The notes: generated by a model not told the origin, from the sequence alone. DNA of 64,000 nucleotides from Paraspadella gotoi (GCA_051294375.1 CM119267.1:6003992-6067991), one strand, 5' to 3'. Numbered from the stretch's first letter, positions 1-10,465 are shown. Numbers and translations: made by a program.

Positions 1-257
1 AAAAAAACAGCCAGCGGCAACTTACCTTAGTTCTCGAAAATTTAGGAAAAAAAATCGTATGATCTGAAAAAAAAAAAACAAATAAAAAATGCGGGGAATA
101 ATACGGGAAATGAAATGAATTAAATTTGGATTGTTATTTTTTGATCAGGGTTTCACCCATAGTCTTGCACGGATAAAACGGCACAACAATTTCATGAGAA
201 TAACAGATACAGTGATGTTAATCTGGCAAAGGGAAGTTCAAGATTGAGAGAGACAGT
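1..257. other. AT-rich region 3' of the TASOR-like gene
   Basis: No gene supported. It presumably carries the 3' UTR of the TASOR-like gene. A donor-like CTAAG|GTAAGT lies on the minus strand at about 12-30, which might be the end of an exon of the next gene outside the window, but nothing else supports that. Confidence 0.4.
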
Positions 258-3200
258 TTAAAACCGACGAGTTCCTCTTCGGAAGTCATAGAAGTTTGGC
301 ATCCTGAATCCGGAATTGGAAGGGAAGGGCATTCTCACGTCCCGCGCGAAATCCGGACATCTCGGGTTCATGAACATGACGGGTCTCATTCCGGAACCAA
401 TCATGGGAGAGTCTCCCAAAAGTCCCGTCGAGTTGTTAAATCTGGTCGGGCTATTCTGCATTCCTAATCTTGTCATCACGTCCTTGAAAAGATATTGGTC
501 GACGTCGTTGGCGCCGGGCGGGAGTCTCTCGACGTTTCTTCCCATTCCTCGACCGGGTTGAAATGTTCTATTATCTGTTTCACTCGTGAGAGATCGATTA
601 AATCCAACGTTCCTGGGAAAATTGTTTCGGCGCTCGTCGTCGTCGAGAAGTCCAACAACAGTTTTCTTTTCCGTAACGTTTCCCATGACACTGCAGGTAC
701 CGCCTGAGCCTCCGGACCCGCCCGGTCCACCGCCAATTGGTAACTCCTTCCGCCGAGAACGAAAGCTCACGGGAGAATCGGCTTCGGAGTTTCTCTTCAA
801 AAAACTGGAAAAGTTTCGTTGCTCCTCGGAAAATTCGTTCCCCTTCTTCATCGATGACGATCTCGGTTCCGCGGACTTCTTCCCGAGCAGATGATTATTC
901 GAATCTCTGGCGTTATTTTTGGGAAATTTCAGATCCAAAAGTCGAGGCGGTTGCGACGACCTTCCGACGCCGACTACCACCAAAGGTTCATTCCCGTAGT
1001 ACTGCCGATGGCTTTTAACGGGAACGTTCATCTCGGACAGTTCTGCGTTGTCGCGGGTGTCGTCCCAAAACAAGAGTTTGGACAATTCAATCTTTGTTTT
1101 TTGGTGGTCGTAGCCTCCGGATTCGTCGCTCGCCGTTTGGATCAAATTCATGAGCTCCTCCAGCAATTGCAGACTACCGTCGTCGCTTGCTCCACGCATT
1201 CCCTCGATCAGACTCAATAGGTCTGCCTCGAGCGAGTTTTCCGAGCTTAAAATCCCAACGGAAGGTAGATTGGGAACCAAAACTATTTTTTCAATAACTC
1301 TTTTTCGTTTGTTCAAATACGATTCAAGCGTTTCCAGCAAATCATTGCCCCTCCGCTCGCACTTTTGTTTCTGGGTCAAGCCTAGCCAAACGGAGCGCAA
1401 TTCTTCGATTTTTCTCTTAATATCTTCCATAGCTCCGAGTTGCCAGGCGCTCAGTGGGGTATCGAGGACACCGTCACCTTTAAGCGAGAGGCTATCCGGA
1501 AGACCGCGTGGAACATCACTTCCAAAGGGTCTGGAACTTTTATGTTGGTCTTCCTTTTCCAGAGAGCACAACGTTAGAAATTTTCGTTTAATGGTCGCTA
1601 ATTGAATATGCCACGGAATTATCTGGTCTTTATCGCGATTTGAGAGGGTCTTACGTTTCTTCACTTGAGTTTCACGACATTTTTTAAATATGGATATAGC
1701 TTCCTGTTGCAACTCAATGAAATCGGAGTAACTCGTTAATTGATGAGAAGATCCATCCAGACATTTCCTTATTTCTACTTCGTCTTCTACCAAAGCTCGT
1801 TTAGGATTATCATTTGGAAAAACGTGCAGCAACCGAGTGAGAATGGGATTCGAAGGAAAGAACTTAAACTCTGGAATTAAATTAAATTGTTCTTCTTTTT
1901 GAATTCCCATTACTTCCAATCTTTTATATTTCAAATTGACCACATCATTTGTTAAATTCAACGGAAATTCTGAGAGATATACAAATTCTTTAACACGCGT
2001 TTGAACTTGCAAAATTTCATCTTTGATTTGTGCTAACCTTTCTTTCTGCCACCTACTGAGCGGAGATGTTAACTCAAACTCACTCTTTCTTTCAAAAGGA
2101 AGCAACAGATCCTGGTCCAGCCTATAAGTTTCCCGGATTCCCATCATCGACTTATCGTATTCAACTTTTAGCTCTTTAAATTCAAAATACAATTCTCCCA
2201 TCTTCAGCTCAACTTCCTCCAGTTCACGTTCCTCCATTCTTCCTAGCGTTCCACTTTTTTTTTTCGAAATCAAAAAATTCAGTCTCTGACTCAAGCTCTC
2301 GTAACTTTTTTTCAATTGATACGATATACGATCCAAATTTTGAAAAAGTTTTTTTCTGGTTTCTGGATCGAGAGAGAAAATTTTTGAATCTTCTTCAATC
2401 ATAATTTCTCCTTCCTCGCTGCAATTTTCAGCTTCATCAGCAACTTCCCTGGTTGGAGACGGGGAGGCAATTTCTTGTCTTTCTAAAATGATAGGATCGT
2501 CGCCATCATCGTCGAAATTTACACATTCTAGAATTGTTGGAGTAACGTCCTTTTTGTCGAACGAATTGGTCATTTTATCTGTTTTTTCTTCTTCATCGCC
2601 AGACACGTCCATATCGACAATATCAACTGCGAGATCTCTGAGATCTACATCCTGTGACTCAATTTCTTGATGCTTGATAATTCTCAAATCAACATCCCCA
2701 TCAGGATGAACCCCTTTCGTATCTTCAGATCCAGTCGGTGATGCGGGAGCTGAGAGTACTACCACTGAATTGAGACTTGTTTCAAGCGCATCCTCTTTGT
2801 CAGAAGCGCTCAACGAGATTATTGAACGTCCAGGAGAATCGATGCACAGTTCTCGTTCATCGATATCACTTTTATCACCCTTAATAGACAGTATCTCCCT
2901 TTCGTCAATATCACTCTTATCACCTTTCATTGACTGGAGCTCATGTCGTAAATCGGAGTCATGGTAACAAATAATATCACTTTCGCTTCTTTTATTGAAT
3001 TCAATCGGGGGTGAATCTGTTTCTTCAAAATTAGATGAGGTATTGTTGACAAAGAATGGCGGTGATGGAGGATTGTAAGCTTGTGGAGTAGAAAGATTTT
3101 GGGCAATGGTTGGTTGCAAAGCCTCTTCACGAAGAGGTAACGCTAACAAAGATGGAACGATAACAGGCGGTGGTGGCACTGGAGGTAGATTCTCGTTTAA

Positions 3201-6200
3201 ATTGTGAATAAATGGCTGTGTGGTGGACTCGGTACTTCTGTCTTTAAACTTTTTGGCTGGAGGCTCGTCATTTTCTTCAAAACCTTCATTGGTAATAAAA
3301 TTATTTGGTTGAGAAGTTTGATCTTTTACCACTTCGCCGCCACCTTTTAGTCGAGACATTGCTTCCAGGTGTTGCAAGTTTTCCAAACCACATTCCGCAA
3401 TTACAGAAGCTATTTTTTGAGTGAAAGCTACTTTTGTATTAGCTGGCAAAGGTGTGGCCGTAGTCCCTGGTTCAGCATTTATTATTGTAAATACTTCCCC
3501 TAATCCATCCGCTAATTTGTTAAAAAAAAGGGTAAAATTTTCAGATTTTGGGGTAAGAACTTCGTTTTGCATTAAACTCCGAGTCACTTCGCTATCGGGA
3601 TCTCGAGCTGCTTCGATTCCAGAATCATGGTCGCTAAGACAATCCGGTGAAGCTGGTGCTTCTTCAAAAATTTCTACTTTACTTTTCTTAGCATTCTTTT
3701 CTTGATCAGGCAAATTAAATCCCGAAACGATACTTTGGGGAATAGCTTCGGCATAAAACTTAGGTACAGATTTCTCCAATGAAACGTGTGTATTTTCATT
3801 TACAGAAGGTGAAGCCCAAGCAACACCATCCTGTCTTACTGCGTCATCAAGATTGCATTTTTCAGGTTCCTTAACAAGAGCTTTATTTTCCGAATTCAGA
3901 ACATTGGAATCGGCAATTTCTTTCATCATATCTTCATTTAAACTTTTTTCACTATTGGTTTCTTTTTCAATTTCACTGACAGTATTATTTGTAGGTTGAA
4001 CAGGTTGACGAACAATACTAATTTCCCTATCCTTCTTTAACTTCAAGGTTGAGATCTTTCCATCAATGAAATTAATTTTTTTTTCAAAAAGTTCTTGACT
4101 TTCGTTTTCTGCTCCGCGGGATAAAATGATGTCTTTCACTCGTGATACCACATCAAAATCATATCCGGGAGAGAAAGAAGACATATTTGGAACCATATTG
4201 ACTTCATAAAGAGTTAGTTCGCGGTCTTTCCGAAACCTCGCGATTTCCTTTTGAATTTTATCGACCACTTTAAAATCTTTATTCAGAGTTGCATGAGACA
4301 TTTTTTTATAATTTTTATAAATGTAACGATTAATTTCTTTTACCTTTGATGCTTGATATTCCGATAGAGGGTATTTTAAGCATTTTTTTTCCTCGCCTTT
4401 TAAAAGAATTTCTCTAGGGGTTAAGTACAGATCGGATGGCCATTTATTCTGACTTACACGATGTTTCAAAAATTCAATTTCAATTTGCACAATTGCAATA
4501 TTATTTTCTATTGTTTCGATCTCCTCTTTCGAGACTTTATCCGGATCTTTTCGAATTTCTTTCAAACGAGAATACTCGGCATAATACGAACAGTAATGGC
4601 TGTGTATCAGTTTGTCAAGTTGCTTAAATTCAGATAAAGACTCGTCCTTAACTAATGATTTAGAAACAGTCGCTGAAGAATCTGTCGTTTCTCCATTGGA
4701 AACGTCGGTAAGAGAAGACTGCTCGACAACAGCAAAGCCATCTTCAGACGCTTTATCTTCAAAGCGATTTAAAGATTCGCTCTTTATAGATTTCATTATC
4801 TCTTCTAGTTGCGGTCTAATCCTGGCTTCAACTGCTTTTTCTAATTCTCCTTCATCGGCGACCAACGCAATACCATCTAAAAGTTCTGGAAGAATTATTT
4901 TCATTTTCTCTAGTTTTTCCAAAACTATGTCCGACTTTATTTTCTCGGACTCTTCCTTCATTTTATCGACCATCTGAAAAACCATTTCCTTTATTTGAAG
5001 ACGTTCTTCTTCACTTTTTTTAGGATCGTTCGAATGTTTTTTAGAACTACTAGAAACTCTTTTTCGCCTCGTTTTCTTTGAGAGATCTTCGACATTATAA
5101 CCCATTTGACGCATCTTCTCTACCCATGGTTTGTATTTAGGGTGATCAGGTGCAAACTTCGGAACGATATATGTTTTTTTGGTCAGCTTCTCCAGTTCGG
5201 TTTCTTGGTTGGGAGAAAACTGGCCATCCTCTATTCCTGGGGAGGAGATTGTGGGATGAACAATCGGTGGCGACCCGAAGTTCGTTGTCGCCGAGTTCGA
5301 AGGACCTTTGAGAATGCTCTTGCCAGGAACTGACTTCGCACCCAACCTTTGATGATCCTTCAATACTCTATCGGGAGAAGCGATTGGAGCCAAACCAGTT
5401 GGAAGAAATACAGTAGAGTTTTGTGGTTGAATCTTTGGCGAGTGTGAAGGGGGTAGCGCGGATTTCGGTGACTGGGAATGCGGGATTGGGACTTTCGGAG
5501 AATGAGAAACGGGTTGGGAAACTTTCGGCGACTGTGAAAGAGCAGGAGGGACGGACGATTGAGCTGAGAGCTGAGGCGGATTTGGATTAAAGGCAATTAC
5601 AGCAAAAGGAAGACACTGCCGCGGGCGAGCGACGGGCAAACAGTCGTCGTCGAACTCGTAAATATAGATCTGAGTCTTTGGGATTAGCTGAGCTAATTTT
5701 TCGTTTGGGGACGGTCTGGATTGGGAAACGTGACAATCGTACATGGGCGTAGGTTCTAAACTATCGTCCATCGGCGCGCGGATCTGAACTGACTTGACTT
5801 TTCCCAGAGCCAATTTGAAAACCATCACGGAGACGCCAGCTCGCTGAGGAAGTTTCGTCGCAGCCACTTTTAAACAAACGTCGACGTGACGATAGAGATA
5901 AACGCCCATGGATTTATTTCCCAAAAAGTTGGTCTGTTGATTGCCACAGGAGATGCCCTTCGAGGAAATGGATTTGGCTTCGAGGTCGCTGACGCTCAAA
6001 AACGCCAAAGTCTCTTGAATTTCTTTGACTCCCACAGGAGCTTCGGATTTCATTGCAACTTTCTTTTCTCGAAATTCGGTTTCTAATTTTCGATTGTGGA
6101 CGAATTGAACCTCGTTGGATAGTTGCCATTCACTGTAGGAGCTGTGATCGTGAATCCTTCGCGACAATTCGTCCAAAAGCTCTTTTCCATCGCGAGATTC

Positions 6201-6290
6201 GAATTGTTTACATAATAATTCGCCGTCCTGCTTTTCCGTGGCTTGCAATCGCGGGATGGAAAAACCGCTTATCTTTGCCTTTTGAGTCAT
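258..6290 (-). CDS. TASOR/DUF3715-family large protein, single exon, 2010 aa
   Basis: Residues about 60-235 match the pseudo-PARP DUF3715 domain of the TASOR/TASOR2/TEX15 group: a VHNRKLETEF-type opening, a GVYLYRHVD motif, LGKVK, an LEPTPMYDCH block and a closing RPRQCLP segment. In vertebrates TASOR scaffolds the HUSH complex, which silences transposons through H3K9 methylation. TEX15 shares the domain, so orthology is not settled. Residues about 240-300 hold a Ser-Pro-Lys repeat (SHSPK/SQSPK units). The rest is acidic and low-complexity apart from a helical module seen three times (about 560-730, 1310-1520, 1520-1690), each with PLSxxQ followed by a run ending near VPNxxS. The C-terminus is Arg/Gly/Asn-rich. 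The start is the first ATG, 7 nt after a splice-acceptor-like AG at 6298-6299. An uninterrupted 6 kb exon is unusual for this family. Domain call strong; HUSH role inferred. Confidence 0.8.
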   Translation of the reverse strand: MTQKAKISGFSIPRLQATEKQDGELLCKQFESRDGKELLDELSRRIHDHSSYSEWQLSNEVQFVHNRKLETEFREKKVAMKSEAPVGVKEIQETLAFLSVSDLEAKSISSKGISCGNQQTNFLGNKSMGVYLYRHVDVCLKVAATKLPQRAGVSVMVFKLALGKVKSVQIRAPMDDSLEPTPMYDCHVSQSRPSPNEKLAQLIPKTQIYIYEFDDDCLPVARPRQCLPFAVIAFNPNPPQLSAQSSVPPALSQSPKVSQPVSHSPKVPIPHSQSPKSALPPSHSPKIQPQNSTVFLPTGLAPIASPDRVLKDHQRLGAKSVPGKSILKGPSNSATTNFGSPPIVHPTISSPGIEDGQFSPNQETELEKLTKKTYIVPKFAPDHPKYKPWVEKMRQMGYNVEDLSKKTRRKRVSSSSKKHSNDPKKSEEERLQIKEMVFQMVDKMKEESEKIKSDIVLEKLEKMKIILPELLDGIALVADEGELEKAVEARIRPQLEEIMKSIKSESLNRFEDKASEDGFAVVEQSSLTDVSNGETTDSSATVSKSLVKDESLSEFKQLDKLIHSHYCSYYAEYSRLKEIRKDPDKVSKEEIETIENNIAIVQIEIEFLKHRVSQNKWPSDLYLTPREILLKGEEKKCLKYPLSEYQASKVKEINRYIYKNYKKMSHATLNKDFKVVDKIQKEIARFRKDRELTLYEVNMVPNMSSFSPGYDFDVVSRVKDIILSRGAENESQELFEKKINFIDGKISTLKLKKDREISIVRQPVQPTNNTVSEIEKETNSEKSLNEDMMKEIADSNVLNSENKALVKEPEKCNLDDAVRQDGVAWASPSVNENTHVSLEKSVPKFYAEAIPQSIVSGFNLPDQEKNAKKSKVEIFEEAPASPDCLSDHDSGIEAARDPDSEVTRSLMQNEVLTPKSENFTLFFNKLADGLGEVFTIINAEPGTTATPLPANTKVAFTQKIASVIAECGLENLQHLEAMSRLKGGGEVVKDQTSQPNNFITNEGFEENDEPPAKKFKDRSTESTTQPFIHNLNENLPPVPPPPVIVPSLLALPLREEALQPTIAQNLSTPQAYNPPSPPFFVNNTSSNFEETDSPPIEFNKRSESDIICYHDSDLRHELQSMKGDKSDIDEREILSIKGDKSDIDERELCIDSPGRSIISLSASDKEDALETSLNSVVVLSAPASPTGSEDTKGVHPDGDVDLRIIKHQEIESQDVDLRDLAVDIVDMDVSGDEEEKTDKMTNSFDKKDVTPTILECVNFDDDGDDPIILERQEIASPSPTREVADEAENCSEEGEIMIEEDSKIFSLDPETRKKLFQNLDRISYQLKKSYESLSQRLNFLISKKKSGTLGRMEERELEEVELKMGELYFEFKELKVEYDKSMMGIRETYRLDQDLLLPFERKSEFELTSPLSRWQKERLAQIKDEILQVQTRVKEFVYLSEFPLNLTNDVVNLKYKRLEVMGIQKEEQFNLIPEFKFFPSNPILTRLLHVFPNDNPKRALVEDEVEIRKCLDGSSHQLTSYSDFIELQQEAISIFKKCRETQVKKRKTLSNRDKDQIIPWHIQLATIKRKFLTLCSLEKEDQHKSSRPFGSDVPRGLPDSLSLKGDGVLDTPLSAWQLGAMEDIKRKIEELRSVWLGLTQKQKCERRGNDLLETLESYLNKRKRVIEKIVLVPNLPSVGILSSENSLEADLLSLIEGMRGASDDGSLQLLEELMNLIQTASDESGGYDHQKTKIELSKLLFWDDTRDNAELSEMNVPVKSHRQYYGNEPLVVVGVGRSSQPPRLLDLKFPKNNARDSNNHLLGKKSAEPRSSSMKKGNEFSEEQRNFSSFLKRNSEADSPVSFRSRRKELPIGGGPGGSGGSGGTCSVMGNVTEKKTVVGLLDDDERRNNFPRNVGFNRSLTSETDNRTFQPGRGMGRNVERLPPGANDVDQYLFKDVMTRLGMQNSPTRFNNSTGLLGDSPMIGSGMRPVMFMNPRCPDFARDVRMPFPSNSGFRMPNFYDFRRGTRRF

Positions 6291-6670
6291 TTTTATGCTA
6301 AATATAAGGATGAAAAATTTATTTAAAAAATATGCATCAATAAGTATACTAATGTCATTATAGTAACAAGCTAAAACTAAAATAAAAAAAAACTTTCAAA
6401 GCCCCATTTTCTAATTTGTAATTTTAATTTTTAATAATATTTTGTAGTATGTCTCTGCAAATTTATTGAGAGAGCAAGGGAGCATGCGATCGATCGCTCT
6501 TTAATTTTAAACCCATGACAATTACGTAATCTCACGATTACAACCAAAAATTAGTAGGCACAACTAATTCATCAATTTTTTAAAATTCCGCACTAAGCTA
6601 CTCCCTCTGCCACAAGCTCTACTGCCAGCTAATCAGTTAATCTGGAAACCTCTGAAACAAGACGTTCGAT
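6291..6670. other. Intergenic spacer, no gene seen
   Basis: This is 380 bp of AT-rich sequence between the sulfotransferase stop and the TASOR-like start (both minus strand). A pyrimidine-rich acceptor-like AG sits at 6298-6299, 7 nt before the TASOR-like ATG. Nothing else is recognisable. Confidence 0.5.
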
Positions 6671-7714
6671 TTATTTATTCTTTTTTTCCATCTCGAGAGG
6701 AAAAAAACGAATTCGGTCCATGAGCGAACAATCCTGCATTTTTTCGCTTATAATCGAATCGAACCGGTCATTTTGTTCCACCGTAAAATGATTTCTCCAA
6801 TCGCCAATTACGCCCTTCCGGTACAAGGATCCCTTCTTCATCATGGCGTCGTGCATGCTGAGATCCTTGTTAGATTTGACGTAGTTAATGTTGGTTCTCG
6901 CGGCGACCTGCGACAAAAACGCGTCGTCGTAATCCTTGCCAAGAAAGGAAGTCAGCCTTCTCAGTTGGGGCAACATGTTATCCTTCAAATCCTCGTAGTG
7001 AAGCACGAGGGTGTGTTCGAGATGATTCAGCTTGGCCTCGCATTCCTTCTCGTAATCAAACCAATCGCCACCAGGATAAGCGAAAGGATTTTCACCGTCA
7101 GTGACCTTTCCCTCGGCAGTGTCCATGACCTCATCGACAAAAGAATTCCACCCGATTTGCTTCACCATGTTGCCCAAGTGGTAAAAACCGGAGACGGCCA
7201 CGTCCTTGGGATTTCTAATCAAGCGGACTATCTTCCTTTTTTTGGTGAAAATTTCTTTAGGCAAGGCCTCTGCGGGGTAGTGAGTAAAGATGATTCGCGG
7301 GGAAGCCATGTTCTTTAAAACATCCATATTCTTTCTGACGCCTAAAACGAATTCGATGAAAGCCACCTCTTTAACCTCATCGTCGAGTACGAGATCTCCC
7401 CGCAACAGCATAGCGATAAAATCGTAGGACCAATGATGGCCGGATTTGGCGTAGGCCACAACAAAAACGTCGTCTTCCCGAGTTGGGAAGTTTATAACTT
7501 CCGTTTCCAAGACTCGAATGAACTCTTCCTCGTCGCGATAAGCGCCAAACATGGGCAAAGGTTTTCCTTTGAAATTGGCGCATTTTACGAACTTGTTACC
7601 TTGGGCTGCCATATGAACCATAGACGATAAAAACGCCCAAAAGCCCATACGACTGGCTAAGCGGATAAAACCGCGTAACTTGTTCCAAAATTTTAGTAAG
7701 AAAGAGAAGACCAT
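6671..7714 (-). CDS. Cytosolic-type sulfotransferase (SULT family)
   Basis: Single exon of 347 codons. SULT enzymes transfer sulfate from PAPS to hydroxyl or amine acceptors. The PAPS 5'-phosphosulfate loop is at residues 90-95 as KSGHHW, where the family usually has KSGTTW. The catalytic histidine is present in THYPAEALP. The 3'-phosphate site is the classical RNPKDVAVSGFYH, and the C-terminal loop reads KGVIGDWRNHFT. The N-terminus (about 1-40) is longer and more hydrophobic than usual for a cytosolic SULT, so weak membrane association is possible. I start at the ATG at 7714; the frame stays open upstream without another ATG. An acceptor-like AG lies 11 nt upstream (7726-7727). Family assignment is firm; the substrate is unknown, and the Thr-Thr to His-His change in the PAPS loop is worth attention. 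Confidence 0.9.
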   Translation of the reverse strand: MVFSFLLKFWNKLRGFIRLASRMGFWAFLSSMVHMAAQGNKFVKCANFKGKPLPMFGAYRDEEEFIRVLETEVINFPTREDDVFVVAYAKSGHHWSYDFIAMLLRGDLVLDDEVKEVAFIEFVLGVRKNMDVLKNMASPRIIFTHYPAEALPKEIFTKKRKIVRLIRNPKDVAVSGFYHLGNMVKQIGWNSFVDEVMDTAEGKVTDGENPFAYPGGDWFDYEKECEAKLNHLEHTLVLHYEDLKDNMLPQLRRLTSFLGKDYDDAFLSQVAARTNINYVKSNKDLSMHDAMMKKGSLYRKGVIGDWRNHFTVEQNDRFDSIISEKMQDCSLMDRIRFFPLEMEKKNK

Positions 7715-7766
7715 TTTTTTAAGTTCTACAAAACTAATTATCAAAGGAACAGTTATAGTGAGGTGT

Positions 7767-8266
7767 ATATAGAGAAAAACAGTTTTGAATTGTTTATCAA
7801 CGAATTATATTAAGACAATTTGTTAGTCGGACATGTTATTAATTAATTAATTACTTTCTGCAGTAGAAACTTTATTTCAAACGGGCAGACGCTAACATGA
7901 TTCGATATTTGGATATTGAATGACACATTTTGGTAAAGGAGACTAAAAATTAAGTTGACCTTAAAAGAGGGCGGTTAATATCACGAATACAAATACAAAT
8001 ACTATATAGAGAAAAACAGTTTTGAATTGTTTATCAACAAATTATATTAAGACAATTTGTTAGTCGGACATGTTATTAATTAATTAATTACTTAATTAAA
8101 CGAGCGACGTCTTGAACGCGCGACACCTTTCTGCAGTAGAAACTTTATTTCAAACGGGCAGACGCTAACATGATTCGATATTTGGATATTGAATGACACA
8201 TTTTGGTAAAGGAGACTAAAAATTAAGTTGACCTTAAAAGAGGGCGGTTAATATCACGAATACAAA
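7767..8266. repeat. Recent tandem duplication, two copies of about 225-265 bp
   Basis: Copy 1 (about 7767-7990) and copy 2 (about 8004-8266) are nearly identical, beginning TATATAGAGAAAAACAG and ending TTAATATCACGAATACAAA. Copy 2 carries an insertion of about 37 bp near 8090-8128. A fragment of the unit (CTGCAGTAGAAACTTTA) recurs at 8329-8345. Part of it reappears inverted at about 9780-9815 and 10230-10260. The unit therefore belongs to a family bracketing the region 7.77-10.47 kb. Confidence 0.85.
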
Positions 8267-8386
8267 GTGGTCAAATGTGATTGACCTGACAGATAGAGAG
8301 AGAGAGAGAGGCAAGGCATAACATTTTCTGCAGTAGAAACTTTAAATCGCTTCTTGGAATCCACGTTCAAAAACTCAAAATATAAA

Positions 8387-8992
8387 ATGAATACAAAAAC
8401 TCCGGCCATTTCTATCCCTTCGATCCTACCAAAGACGACATCTTCTCGCGAAAAGTGCAATACTTATTCCTCTGATAGAATTTTTGAAGATATTTCCGCT
8501 CTCATGGAATTCAATGTTAAATTCCTCGTCACAGAGGTAAAAAGGATCGTCGAAGGGAACCTTCAAAAAAATACGAAAAAACTTGAAACCACGAAAGTCG
8601 TCGATGAACAAACGATAAAGAAAATTGTTGAAGACGCTCTCTCTGCTTCGTCAAAATCCACGGACGAACTAATTACCATGAAAGATCAACTTCATAAAAA
8701 AGAAGAAGAGCTCCTTGTATTGAAGCTTGAACTCTCTTCCACAAAAGAACGTTTAGAAAAGGAACAAGCCAATTCCGTTCCATTCTCTTCATCTCCAACA
8801 TCCAAAGATACGAGTGGTGACGACCAAATTGTTTCTTCGCCTCCCACGCCAGGGTCTGCCGCTCGCGGTCAATATCGACGTCAAAATCCACGGCGACGAT
8901 TTGCAAAAACTTTTGAACCTCTACCAAGAAAATTTCATCTTCCGTTTCTTTACATTACTTCTTCGTGTTTTTTGTTGCAGAGGAGGATTTAG
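8387..8992 (+). CDS. Unrecognised coiled-coil ORF, exon structure uncertain
   Basis: This is the only sizeable plus-strand ORF with codon use that looks real. The first ATG is at 8387. The first 150 codons are rich in Lys, Glu, Leu and Ser and predict a coiled coil (TMKDQLHKKEEEL region), followed by a Ser/Pro/Thr-rich stretch. The last 40 codons (Phe-rich, after about 8870) may be intron read-through: a pyrimidine-rich tract ends in TTGCAG at about 8979. A hydrophobic reading frame further on (9160-9469) could be a 3' exon, but I cannot join the frames convincingly. It lies between inverted copies of the local repeat family, so it may be element-borne. No family recognised. Confidence 0.4.
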   Translation: MNTKTPAISIPSILPKTTSSREKCNTYSSDRIFEDISALMEFNVKFLVTEVKRIVEGNLQKNTKKLETTKVVDEQTIKKIVEDALSASSKSTDELITMKDQLHKKEEELLVLKLELSSTKERLEKEQANSVPFSSSPTSKDTSGDDQIVSSPPTPGSAARGQYRRQNPRRRFAKTFEPLPRKFHLPFLYITSSCFLLQRRI

Positions 8993-9159
8993 CCAGCCGT
9001 CCAATTCTCCTCTTCCTCTTCTTCTTCTTTCCTCCGCCTCCAGCCCCTCAGTATATTTTGTCTAGCGATACATTCTCACATTTCTACTCTTCGCGAAATA
9101 TACCATTATTTTCCCTCTTATTTCTTCACGCCTTCAATACCCCACAAGTTTTGAAATGG

Positions 9160-9469
9160 CGATCATCGGCTTTCCTTCTGCATTTCCTTCCGGTGCCTGG
9201 ATGCTAACCAAAAACGACAATTTTCAAAGAAAGCTTATGTTTTCGTCGTCTTAAACCTGGTCATTTGGCTCGGCACTGCCATTCTTTCAGCCGCTGCATG
9301 GTATGCAATCAGCGGCATCATTTCGTTCTGCACGATTTCTTATCTCACAACGATGGCATTGAAAGCAGTGTCTTTTGTGACAAACGCAAATGCTGGTGAA
9401 GCTGCGAACAGTTCCGATTGTGGCCGCACTCCAAATGCACAGATTTACGAGAAGACACCAAATACATAA
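9160..9469 (+). CDS. Possible 3' exon encoding a membrane tail
   Basis: The frame ending in TAA at 9467-9469 reads about 100 codons. It has a hydrophobic segment of roughly 45 residues (VFVVLNLVIWLGTAILSA and following), enough for one or two membrane spans, then a short polar tail. No ATG opens it and a TGA lies just upstream near 9153, so it must be spliced to something else if real. The coiled-coil ORF at 8387 on the same strand is the obvious candidate, giving a coiled-coil protein with a membrane anchor. The splice sites are not clear. Confidence 0.3.
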
Positions 9470-9563
9470 CTTTCGGGATGGATCTTGAATATCAACTTTT
9501 ATTCAATTCTTATTTTTTAATGTAGAATTTAATATGTTACAACATTACTTTCGAACGTTTTTG

Positions 9564-10465
9564 GAGTTGGCATATTATTTAAAATTTTTTGCCAATATTT
9601 TTACATATTGACCAGGGGGGTGAAGAAAAATAATATGCTTCGCCTCTCTCCTTTTCAGTCGGCCAACTTCAAATGACCAGATATTTTTTAGTGATTAAAC
9701 CTGACCTTTTAAGGTTAATATTTACTTGTACTAGTTGTAGGCTGAGTTAATAAGAATTTGTAATTCAATCTCATCTGCCCGTTAAACTTAAAGTAAAGTT
9801 TCTACGGGTTTTTGATATTATTGATAATAATAAAATAATAATTATCCAAAGACGACGTCTAGAGAGAGAGAGAGAGAGTTTCCAACAAAGAATTGAGTAA
9901 GGAGAGTGGTCAGATGTGAGGACAGGTGAAGGTAAGGACAGGGAAGGAGTAAGTTAGGTGAAAAATGAAATAGAGACAGAGTGGGAGAGAGAGAGAGAAA
10001 AATTATTTACATTTGGAAATGNNNNNNNNNNGTTGGCATATTATTTATAATTTTTTGCCAATATTTTTACATATTGACCAGGGGGGTTAAGAAAAATAAT
10101 ATGCTTCGCCTCTCTCCTTTTCAGTCGGCCAACTTCAAATGACCAGATATTTTTTAGTGATTAAACCTGACCTTTTAAGGTTAATATTTACTTGTAGGCC
10201 GAGTTAATAAGAATTTGTAATTCAATCTCATCTGCCCGTTAAAGTAAAGTTTCTACGGGTTTTTGATATTATTGATAATAATAAAATAATAATTATCCAA
10301 AGACAACGTCTAGAGAGAGAGTTTCCAACAAAGAATTGAGTAAGGAGAGTGGTCAGATGTGAGGACAGGTGAAGGTATGGACAGGGAAGGAGTAAGTTAG
10401 GTGAAAAATGAAATAGAGAGAGTGGGAGAGAGAGAGAGAGAAAAATTCTTTACATTTGGAAATGT
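9564..10465. repeat. Duplicated about 450-bp block flanking an assembly gap
   Basis: Copy A (9564-10021) and copy B (10032-10465) both start GTTGGCATATTATTTA and run in the same order through the same landmarks (ATTGACCAGGGGGG, GACCTTTTAAGG, the (GA)n tract). They differ only by small indels and substitutions. Ten Ns lie exactly between them. This could be a true tandem duplication, or two haplotypes joined by the assembler. Confidence 0.85.
10022..10031. other. Assembly gap (10 Ns)
   Basis: Ten consecutive N bases, placed between two copies of the same repeat block. The length is probably a placeholder. Confidence 0.99.
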
